Origin: JADLBR01 sp964651705
GTDB lineage: Bacteria; Verrucomicrobiota; Verrucomicrobiia; JADLBR01
Direction of reading: 5' to 3'
Assembly: GCA_964651705.1 (NCBI GenBank)
Contig: CAZYWZ010000017.1
Span: forward strand, 1 to 64,000
Length of the DNA: 64,000 nucleotides
Shown: positions 16,554 to 23,583 of the stretch, piece after piece
Layout of the letters: each line of letters starts with the position of its first letter
Position numbering within the stretch: position 1 is the first letter of the stretch
Position numbers and translations under genes: made by a program
Notes under the pieces: generated by a model
Database searches by the model: none
Told to the model about the DNA's origin: nothing
Seen by the model: the letters and a program-made list of their open reading frames with translations, nothing else

Positions 16554-17789
16554 TCATGGCTGAGTGTTCCTGTCATTGGAGTTTCCGAAAGTCCGCCGGA
16601 TTGCCTCGAGGTAGGCCGTGCCCGTGCGCTCCTCGGGGAGGAGGTAGCCTCCCTCGGTCCACTCGTTCCACGCGTTCAACAGCACGGCGAACGGCTTGCG
16701 CGGATCGCCCTCGATGTGGCGGGCGGCATCGCGGAGGAGTTGCTCGTAGAGTTCGGGGGTATTGCCGACCACCACGGGCACGTAGGGATACTCCTTGGCG
16801 GGGAATGGCCAAGGCACGTCGGACCGGCATCGTGGCGTGGAGTCCCACCCCATCGTGACGACGGGCAGGTTGACGAGGGGCGCCTCCGACATCTTCGCCC
16901 AATGCGCCCGGTGCGCCTCCATGAGGTCCTCGTAGCGCTCCGTACCATCGGGCCGCGCCTTGCCGGATTGCGCGACGTTGTACTTGCCCGCGCTGAGGAA
17001 CCCCGCCTCCATGGCCAGGGCCGCGGCCTTCGGGTCGGGCACCATGGCGCCCCAGTGCATCGGCGGCAGCCCCGCCCGCCGCAGCCGCGCATCCATCTCG
17101 CCGAGGAGCGCGCGCGTCGCCTGCGGGCCCCCGAGCTGCTCGATGAACTTCTTCGCCTCGAAGACGCTGAAGAACAGGCGCCCGTCCACCCGCCAGTAAT
17201 TGGGCTCGCGGAAGTAATGCGCGATGCCGTAATCGATGACCCGCCCCAGGTCGCGCGGCGAGTGGCGCGACGGGAGCCACACCGTGCGGGGCTTTCCAAA
17301 CTCGGGGCAAAATTGGTCGCGGCGGTCGTGGTTCGCCCACATCAGCGCGAATTTCATGCGGCCCCGGTTGGGCGCCTTGAGGAAGCCGCGCTCCAGCGCC
17401 TCCTGCATGTTCTGGACCCCGCTGTACCAATACCAGCAGTAGAGGAACACATCGATGCCGTGATCCGCGGCGAGGTCGATCTCCTTCGAGACGCACGCCG
17501 GATCGCTCTCGTCAAAGTAACCCCAGGATGGCTTCTTCGGCTGCTCGTGTCCGGGGAAGCGCGGCACCGCGGCCTTCACGCCCTCCCATTCGGTCCAGCC
17601 CTCGCCCTTCCATGCGCTGCCGTGATCGTAGCTGTGCCAGTGCGGGTAGTAGATGGCGACGACCTCCGGGCGCTTGCCCAAAGCCTCCGACGCCGCGCGG
17701 GCTCCCCGCACGACGGTTGATCCGGCCGCCAGGCCAAGCCCGGTGTTTTTGATGAGGTTCAGGAATTTTCGGCGTTTCAGCATATTCAT
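16554..17789 (-). CDS. Exported GH99-like (WbsX-type) protein
   Basis: A 411-residue protein with a TAT-like leader, MNMLKRRKFLNLIKNTGLGL, followed by an Ala-rich cleavage region. VVAIYYPHWHSYD, EGWTEWEGVKAA, GIDVFLYCWYWYSG and LNAWNEWTEGGYLLPE are the hallmark segments of the glycoside hydrolase family 99-like/WbsX domain; NEWTEG carries the acidic pair expected near the active site. Such proteins act on mannose-type or complex surface glycans; the substrate here is unknown. The first ATG of an ATG-AAT-ATG pair was used. No strong ribosome site is visible. The gene lies 76 bases upstream of the isomerase on the same strand. Confidence 0.82.
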   Translation of the reverse strand: MNMLKRRKFLNLIKNTGLGLAAGSTVVRGARAASEALGKRPEVVAIYYPHWHSYDHGSAWKGEGWTEWEGVKAAVPRFPGHEQPKKPSWGYFDESDPACVSKEIDLAADHGIDVFLYCWYWYSGVQNMQEALERGFLKAPNRGRMKFALMWANHDRRDQFCPEFGKPRTVWLPSRHSPRDLGRVIDYGIAHYFREPNYWRVDGRLFFSVFEAKKFIEQLGGPQATRALLGEMDARLRRAGLPPMHWGAMVPDPKAAALAMEAGFLSAGKYNVAQSGKARPDGTERYEDLMEAHRAHWAKMSEAPLVNLPVVTMGWDSTPRCRSDVPWPFPAKEYPYVPVVVGNTPELYEQLLRDAARHIEGDPRKPFAVLLNAWNEWTEGGYLLPEERTGTAYLEAIRRTFGNSNDRNTQP

Positions 17790-17816
17790 GTCGTTAGAGG
17801 TCTGGGATGTTTTCGG

Positions 17817-18004
17817 GCGCGGTGGCAACCCCGCTCCGGCGAGACCGGGACGGGTGGTGAGAATCCGGGCTCCTCGCCGGGTGCAAAGCGGCGCGAGGAC
17901 GCGCCGCACTCCAAAGCGCTACGCGCGAAAGAGGGCACGGTCATAGCGCATCGACCTCGTCGAAGGATTTCGCCAAATTTCGGCCGAAGGCCTTTGGAGT
18001 GCGG
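17817..18004. repeat. Diverged copies of the GCGGTGGCA palindromic element
   Basis: GCGCGGTGGCAACCCCGCTCC starts at about 17817, and a matching right end, CAAAGCGGCGCGAGG then GCCGCACTCCAAAG, finishes at about 17915. A second left-end fragment, GCCTTTGGAGTGCGG, lies at 17990-18004. The units match the ends of the copies at 2671 and 5060 but are broken up. The surrounding 274-base spacer between the GH99-like gene and the 851-residue gene has no other visible feature. Confidence 0.55.
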
Positions 18005-18063
18005 ACCGTCCCCGGGCCGCTCTTTGCGAGAAAAAGGAATCTCCGAGCCAGCGATCATCGCGC

Positions 18064-20619
18064 TCACCATGAGATTGTCAGAATTCCCGTGAGATGCGTC
18101 GCCTCGAGGTAATGCCCCTCGGCGTCGTCGCCGGCGCGCGTCTTGACGAGCGTCTCCCGGGTGACGGGCGTGTAGCCGTCGGCCGATTTCGGGTTGATCA
18201 GTAGGGTGACGTTCTCGCGGGTCCCGCGCTCGGGGTAGAAGCGCAGGGTGGCGTCCCGGAGGCCCATGACCTTCAGGCGGCGGGCGATGCCGATCTCGCC
18301 GGAATGGCGCTCGATGCAGAAGATCTCGCCCGCCTCCTGGCGGACGAAGACGCGGCACTCGCGGTGCCAGGCCCGCGGCATGCGATAGCAGGATAATCCC
18401 TCGCGCAATTCCGTCTCCATCCCCGAAAAGATCGGCGCGCCCCAGGGGGCCCCCAGCCGCAGCTCGACGTTGGTGTTGCGCATGCAGCCGGAGAAGAAGA
18501 AGCCATTGTCGTGGCGGGCGATCGTGAGGATGGGGCTTGCGACGGGAGGCACCTTGCCGTGGTAGGCGGGGGCGATGGCGTTGGCCTGGGCCGGGCCGCT
18601 CTGGCGCAGGCCGATGTGCCAGCCGAAGGCCCCGAGCAGGTGGCGCATCATGAGGTCGCCCTGGAACCAGGTCGCGGGATCATCGGGCGTCAGCAGGTGG
18701 CCGCCGGCGTGGCTGCTGGAGTTGGTGCCGCGGACCCAGGCGACCAGGCCACTTTTCCAGTCGGGCACGGGGCGCCACACGGCGGCCACGCGTCGCGCGT
18801 CTCCCCGGGCGACCCGGAACGGCGCGTGCGTGCGCTCATCGGCCGGATCGGCGAGGGTGGCCTCGATGCCCCCGGCGCACATCAGCGGGCGATGGTTGAG
18901 GCGCCTCGGGTGCGATCCCTCGGCCAGCTCGTCCAGCGGCACGCCCGAGAATAGCTCCAGCTCGCCATCGATCGGCCCGGCGCGCCCGAGATTCAGCATC
19001 GCGAGCAGGTCGTCGCCCGCGCGCCCGAGCGGGCCATAGAAAAGAACCCGCCCGCCCGAGTGGGCAAATCGGATCAGCGCCTCGGACAATTCGGTCCCCG
19101 CATCTGGCACCGGCGTGACGAGGATCGACTCGCGATACAGCGCGGGATCGGCCTTCAGGGAGGCGAGGAAGTTCCTCGTGGAGACGACCGTATTGAGCGG
19201 CAGCGCGTTGTTCACGGCCGCGCGGAGGAACCAGTCGCCGAAGAAGGGCTCGGTGAGGCGGACACTCTTGTCCGCCGCGGGGTCGGGGCCGCGGTCGGGC
19301 GCTCCCGTGTTCCCGGTCGGCGGGCCGAACGTCATGTCGTGGTACTCGTCGAAGGGATAGACCCAGACGAGCGGGCCGGGACGGTCCGGCGCGTGGCGCA
19401 TCGCCTCGCGGATGTGCGGGATGACCTCCTCCGGCACCTGCTCGGGCGTGCGCCCGTACGAGTCATCGATCGTGAGGAATGCGATGGAATCCGGGTTTTC
19501 GACGCGGCCCCCGGCGTCGATGCGCGCGACGGCCATCGGGAGATAGATGTCGTGCGGCTCGCGCCCATACCGGTCGAGCCATGGGCTGTTGAGCCACCAC
19601 GGATCGTGCGTGTAGAAGCGGAAGGGGAATCCCTTGCCCGGCGGCAGCTCGGCGATCCGCGACATGTACCCCACCAGCTCCAGCCCGAAGTCGCCATTCA
19701 GCGCGGCCCAGGGCGAATTCGGCGGCGGGATCATGTTGAATCCCCCGTTGTAGATATCGCGCAGCGGCGTGGCGTTGGTCGCGAGATCGGAACCCGTCAC
19801 CAGATTGGTGCCCCGGGTCTCCACGGGAAAATCCGGGCACTCCCGGCGAAAGCACCGCCAGAAATTGAGTATCTTTTCCCGGATCTCGGCGGCGGCGGCC
19901 GGCGAGAAAGCCTTGCCGTCGAACATGGGGCCGACGACCTTCCACGTCTCGAGGCCGAAACCAAAGCCATTCGAGAACCAGATGTAATCGAAGCCCAGGT
20001 CTTTCAGGAAATGTTGGCTCTGGCGACCCAGGAAGGTCCCCAGCGGCATGCCCTGGGGGATGCCATCGGGAAATCCCGCGTAGCTTTCCCGGTCGGCGTT
20101 GAGCGTGGCGTAGCAGCAGACGAAGGTCCCCTTGCCCATCGTGCCGCCCATGCAAATCTCGTTGTGCCGTTTGTATTTGAACGACGAGCGGGCGAACTCC
20201 CCACCGGGGTCGAAGGTGGCGCCGACGCGGATGGGTTTTCCGGTGACCTCATGCCCCACGCGCCTGAGCACGCGCACGAGGGTCGCGAGCCCGCCGTAGG
20301 TGAGCGTCGGCGGGTCATCCATGTAATACACGGCCTGGCTGTGCAGGTGCTTGTCCACGGGAATGCCCTTGACCGGCTCCTTGCCCGAATTGGGCAAGCC
20401 GATGTACCGGGCCCACTCGATCTCGTCCTCGGCGCGCCCGCGATAGTCGAGGATCTCCGAGCCATCGGCGGTCCAGAGCATCACGGAGATCTGCTCCGCG
20501 TGCCGCGTCAACGGCGACCACTGGCGGAAGATCTCTCGCGCCACTTCCGCGATCGCCTCCTCGCGCATCACGCGGAAGGGCTTCGGGCTCATCTCCAGGG
20601 TGACGTTGCGCAGCCTCAT
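18064..20619 (-). CDS. Large uncharacterised protein coupled to an MFS transporter
   Basis: An 851-residue protein I cannot assign to a named family. It starts MRLRNVTLEMSPKPF at an ATG that overlaps the MFS stop (ATGA). The reading frame stays open upstream through the MFS gene, but that part is antisense-like arginine-rich sequence and is not real. There is no signal peptide. The middle (FDYIWFSNGFGFGLETW, FRFYTHDPWWLNSPWLDRYG, FLTIDDSYGR, WVYPFDEYHD) looks like a TIM-barrel glycosidase-type core. A later segment (ALIRFAHSGGRVLFYGPLGR) resembles the GATase-like middle domain of GH42-type enzymes, followed by beta-rich sequence. A cytoplasmic glycoside-processing enzyme for the imported sugar is a reasonable inference. 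Confidence 0.75.
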   Translation of the reverse strand: MRLRNVTLEMSPKPFRVMREEAIAEVAREIFRQWSPLTRHAEQISVMLWTADGSEILDYRGRAEDEIEWARYIGLPNSGKEPVKGIPVDKHLHSQAVYYMDDPPTLTYGGLATLVRVLRRVGHEVTGKPIRVGATFDPGGEFARSSFKYKRHNEICMGGTMGKGTFVCCYATLNADRESYAGFPDGIPQGMPLGTFLGRQSQHFLKDLGFDYIWFSNGFGFGLETWKVVGPMFDGKAFSPAAAAEIREKILNFWRCFRRECPDFPVETRGTNLVTGSDLATNATPLRDIYNGGFNMIPPPNSPWAALNGDFGLELVGYMSRIAELPPGKGFPFRFYTHDPWWLNSPWLDRYGREPHDIYLPMAVARIDAGGRVENPDSIAFLTIDDSYGRTPEQVPEEVIPHIREAMRHAPDRPGPLVWVYPFDEYHDMTFGPPTGNTGAPDRGPDPAADKSVRLTEPFFGDWFLRAAVNNALPLNTVVSTRNFLASLKADPALYRESILVTPVPDAGTELSEALIRFAHSGGRVLFYGPLGRAGDDLLAMLNLGRAGPIDGELELFSGVPLDELAEGSHPRRLNHRPLMCAGGIEATLADPADERTHAPFRVARGDARRVAAVWRPVPDWKSGLVAWVRGTNSSSHAGGHLLTPDDPATWFQGDLMMRHLLGAFGWHIGLRQSGPAQANAIAPAYHGKVPPVASPILTIARHDNGFFFSGCMRNTNVELRLGAPWGAPIFSGMETELREGLSCYRMPRAWHRECRVFVRQEAGEIFCIERHSGEIGIARRLKVMGLRDATLRFYPERGTRENVTLLINPKSADGYTPVTRETLVKTRAGDDAEGHYLEATHLTGILTISW

Positions 20620-21875
20620 GATGGGCCACCTTTCTTGCCCCGGACGGTCAGCAGCAGCACCACGAGCGCCGCGGGGTACATCAATCCCGACGCGACCCAC
20701 ACCGGCCCGTAGGAGAATCGGTCGACCACATGCCCGATGGCGGTATTGGCGAGCATGCCCCCGATGGCGCCGATTGCGCCGGCGAGGCCCATGACGGTGC
20801 CCACCGCGCCCTTCGGAAAGCGGTCGCCGATGAGGGTCACATAATTGGTGATCCAGAAACCGTGGGCGAACATGAGCAGGGACATCATCGCCAGCGCCAT
20901 CTCGAGACCCTTGACCCACCCCGCGAAGCCCGAAGCGATGGTGACCAGCGCCGCGGCGGCCATGATCCATTTCCGCGCGGCCTGGGCCCCGAGCCCGCCG
21001 CGCACCATCCGGTCGGAGACCCACCCGCCCGCGACATTCGAGAGGCCGAGCGCCAAAAAGGGAATCCAGCTCAGCGCGCCGATCGACGCCTGCGATATGC
21101 CGCGCTCCTCGCTCAGGTACTTCGGGATCCAGAACATGTAGAAATAGAATACGGGATCCACGATGAACCGCACGATCGCGAAGCCCCAGACGTCTAGGTG
21201 CTTCAGGAGGGAGAGGAAAGGCGGACGCTCGTCTCGCATCCCAGGAGCGGGGGCGGCAGCGGTCGCCCGCTCCTCGGCCCCGGCGCCGCTTGCGCGCGCG
21301 GCCATCACCCACCACGCGACCACCCAGGCGGCACCGGCCAGGCCGGTGGTCAGGAACACCCCGCGCCAGCCGATCCGATCGGCGAGCCAGACGGTCATCG
21401 GGGGGGCGACGACCGCGCCGAGGCTGGCGCCCCCGATGGCGATGCCCATGGCCATCGCCCTTTCCCGCTGCGAGAACCATTCGGCGATGCCCTTGGCCGT
21501 GCCGGGGAAACATCCCCCCTCGCCGACGCCCAACAGAAACCGGCAAAGGCCCAGCTGTCCGGCGCCCTGCACCATCGCGTGGGCCGCGCTCGCCACGGAC
21601 CACAGGCCCACCGAGAGCGCCATGCCCAGCCGCGTCCCCACGACGTCCATGACGCGCCCGCCCACCAGGAACATGACCGCGTAGCTCAGGAGGAATGCCG
21701 TGGTCACGTGCGAGTACGCGACGTTATCCATGCCGAGCTGCGCCGTCACGACGGGGGCCAGCACCGAGAGCACCTGCCGGTCGAGGAAGCTCAACGCCGT
21801 GGCGCAGAACAGCAGCCCACAGAGCCACCAACGCAGCCGGCCCTGCCCTCCGGTCTTATCTCCGCTCTCTTGCAT
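20616..21875 (-). CDS. MFS transporter (anion/hexuronate-symporter-like)
   Basis: A 419-residue major facilitator with 12 predicted membrane segments. RWWLCGLLFCATALSFLDRQVLSVLAP is the first helix with the usual D-R-x-x-L motif of the ACS (anion:cation symporter) subfamily. GRVMDVVGTRLG is the loop 2-3 motif, and the helix 4-5 region CRFLLGVGEGGCFPGTAKGIAEWF is typical of the hexuronate/galactonate branch. The start at MQESGDK has a GAGGAG ribosome site 10 bases upstream; a longer frame has none. Translation is coupled to the 851-residue protein, suggesting import and processing of one substrate, probably an acidic sugar. Confidence 0.88.
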   Translation of the reverse strand: MQESGDKTGGQGRLRWWLCGLLFCATALSFLDRQVLSVLAPVVTAQLGMDNVAYSHVTTAFLLSYAVMFLVGGRVMDVVGTRLGMALSVGLWSVASAAHAMVQGAGQLGLCRFLLGVGEGGCFPGTAKGIAEWFSQRERAMAMGIAIGGASLGAVVAPPMTVWLADRIGWRGVFLTTGLAGAAWVVAWWVMAARASGAGAEERATAAAPAPGMRDERPPFLSLLKHLDVWGFAIVRFIVDPVFYFYMFWIPKYLSEERGISQASIGALSWIPFLALGLSNVAGGWVSDRMVRGGLGAQAARKWIMAAAALVTIASGFAGWVKGLEMALAMMSLLMFAHGFWITNYVTLIGDRFPKGAVGTVMGLAGAIGAIGGMLANTAIGHVVDRFSYGPVWVASGLMYPAALVVLLLTVRGKKGGPS

Positions 21876-22010
21876 CGCGGGGTCTCCTCGGGTTGTCGCG
21901 CTTGCCACGGTATCGCACCCCACCCCGCACGGCACACGAAATCACGTTGCCTTTTGCGACAATCCCTTGCCGCCGCGCGACAGGCGCGGGGCACCACCGG
22001 GGATGAAAAT

Positions 22011-22065
22011 GTAGCCCCTCCGGTCACGGAGGGGCCGCGCCCCACGGCCTCACGGCCGTGGCTAC
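22011..22065. repeat. GTAGCC...GGCTAC repeat with two tandem hairpins
   Basis: Between the outer GTAGCC and GGCTAC there are two perfect 8-bp stems: CCCCTCCG-GTCA-CGGAGGGG and CCACGGCC-TCAC-GGCCGTGG. The element lies 16 bases beyond the stop of the methyltransferase gene that ends the exopolysaccharide operon, so it may stop or protect that transcript, though no T-run follows. Confidence 0.75.
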
Positions 22066-22081
22066 GTCTGGAATTCTCGAG

Positions 22082-22795
22082 TCAGCGCTTCTGCAAGAAG
22101 AGCGAGCCGAAGGTGAATCGGGCGCCGGGATATTTCTTATCGAGGGCGAAGCGCTCGCCGGTATCGACGAAGAGGGTGCCATCGATGGGTTGGAGACCGG
22201 TGGCATCGGCGAGCGCGCGGACGTCCTCCTCGGAACGCAGGGCCCCGCCGACGGGGGCCTTGTCGCCGAAGTCGAAGGTGAGGGTCATGTAACCCCCGGG
22301 CCGGAGGCAGCGGCCCAGTTGGCGCGCGATGTCGAGCTGGAGTTCCCTCGGGAGGTGCTCCAGCACGCAGAACGACATGGCCCAATCGAAGGTCTCGTCG
22401 TCGCGAAGGGGATCGCGGGTCAGGTCGCGGGTCGTGGCCTCGAGGGGCCAGCGGTGCCTGGCGGCCATCGCCTGGGCCTCTGCCGTGAGGGCCTGGTCGA
22501 TGTCGAAGCTGCTGACGCGGAGGCCGCGGCTGGCGAGAAAATACACCGGGAGCGTCGCGCCGCCGCCGAAGTCGATGACCTTCCAGTCCGGTTGCCAGGG
22601 GACATGGGCCAGCCCCCGGGAGTATTCCCACATCTTGTGCCAGCGGACGCGCCAGCGGGGCTTTGAGACGCCATTGACGGCGTAGCGCTGCCCCCTCAGC
22701 AGCAGCCCACGCCCAAACCGCAGCAGGGCGGTCGCCTGCCGTTTCACCGCCGCCTCCGAGAGGTCGGACTCCGAGATCGTCTTGTTCAGTGCCAC
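22082..22795 (-). CDS. Class I SAM-dependent methyltransferase
   Basis: A 237-residue methyltransferase. WKVIDFGGGATLPVYFLASRG is motif I, with the SSFDID acidic end of strand 2. FDWAMSFCVLEHLP is the motif IV region with the EHL of sugar and small-molecule methyltransferases (Methyltransf_11/25 type). GGYMTLTFDFGD follows the post-catalytic strand. The likely start is GTG (MALNKTISESDLSEA), 14 bases after the GT2 gene; the longer open frame runs back through GT2 and is not coding. As the last gene of the exopolysaccharide operon it may methylate a sugar or lipid intermediate, which is an inference from position. Confidence 0.78.
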   Translation of the reverse strand: MALNKTISESDLSEAAVKRQATALLRFGRGLLLRGQRYAVNGVSKPRWRVRWHKMWEYSRGLAHVPWQPDWKVIDFGGGATLPVYFLASRGLRVSSFDIDQALTAEAQAMAARHRWPLEATTRDLTRDPLRDDETFDWAMSFCVLEHLPRELQLDIARQLGRCLRPGGYMTLTFDFGDKAPVGGALRSEEDVRALADATGLQPIDGTLFVDTGERFALDKKYPGARFTFGSLFLQKR

Positions 22796-22809
22796 GGGGC
22801 GGTTTTGCC

Positions 22810-23583
22810 TCACGAAAGGTCCCGCGACAAGAAGAAGTGCTTGAGGTAGACCATGCGCGCGTTCTGCCTGGCGATGACCCAACCGGCCCGACCATCGAGA
22901 AAACCCCCGCGCAGCACATAGCCGCGGAAGAAGCGCCACGCGCTGCGCAGGAGCCCTTGCCAGGGACGCCCGGGGGTCCCCGCGCGCGCCGCCTCGATCG
23001 CCCAGGTCCTGGCGTAGCCCTCGATCTTCTGGGTGTAGTTGTCGAGGTCCCGATACGGCCTGTGGCGGAGGGGTTGGCGGAAGCGGTGCGGGGTCAGGCC
23101 GGGCGCCTCGAGGCGGGGGTGCGGCTCCGCGCCAGCCCAGTGCGCCACCCCCCGCGGCGCGAGGCGCGCGACGAAATCCCCCGCCCAATCCCCATGGCGG
23201 ATGACGCGCCCCAAGAACTCGCTCTCCCGACGAAAGACCCCGACCCTCTCTTCGGCGCCCGGACATTCCAGAAAGGCCCCCACCTCATCGCGGAGGCCGG
23301 GTTCGAACCACTCGTCCGCGTCGAGAAAGAGCACGAAGGGGCGGGTGGCGGCGCCGGCGGCATGCGCCCTCTGGGGACCGAAGCCATCCCACGCGCGGGT
23401 CAGCCATCGCGCCCCAAAGCGCTCCGCGACGGCCCGGGTCCCATCGGTGCTCCCGGAATCCACCACGATGATCTCGCCGCAGGGCGCCACGCTGCCGAGG
23501 CAGCGCGCGAGATTCGCTTCCTCGTTGAGGGTGACGACGCAGACGGCAAGCCGATCCCAGGCCGATTCGGGCATGCGCCTCAA
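22810..23583 (-). CDS. Family 2 glycosyltransferase (WaaE/KdtX-like)
   Basis: A 257-residue GT-A glycosyltransferase. LAVCVVTLNEEANLARCLGS is the nucleotide-sugar binding start, GEIIVVDSGSTDGT carries the first Asp, and VLFLDADEW is the DxD metal site. The C-terminal half (NYTQKIEGYARTWAIEA, RFFRGYVLRGGFLDG) matches bacterial enzymes of the lipopolysaccharide-core beta-1,4-glucosyltransferase type. The ATG overlaps the stop of the polymerase gene by 4 bases. It probably adds a sugar to the repeat unit polymerised by the neighbouring Wzy-like protein. Confidence 0.88.
   Translation of the reverse strand: MRRMPESAWDRLAVCVVTLNEEANLARCLGSVAPCGEIIVVDSGSTDGTRAVAERFGARWLTRAWDGFGPQRAHAAGAATRPFVLFLDADEWFEPGLRDEVGAFLECPGAEERVGVFRRESEFLGRVIRHGDWAGDFVARLAPRGVAHWAGAEPHPRLEAPGLTPHRFRQPLRHRPYRDLDNYTQKIEGYARTWAIEAARAGTPGRPWQGLLRSAWRFFRGYVLRGGFLDGRAGWVIARQNARMVYLKHFFLSRDLS

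Noticed and set aside
19060..20712. Long plus-strand frame opposite the 851-residue gene
   Set aside because: Low-complexity Arg/Gly/Glu sequence; the opposite strand has coherent protein and a coupled start.
20620..21603. N-terminal extension of the 851-residue protein through the MFS gene
   Set aside because: The extension is Arg/Gly-rich and lies in a different frame across a clear 12-helix transporter; the ATGA overlap gives the true start.
22011..22065. Rho-independent terminator of the exopolysaccharide operon
   Set aside because: Two strong hairpins but no T-tract on either strand; better described as a dispersed repeat.
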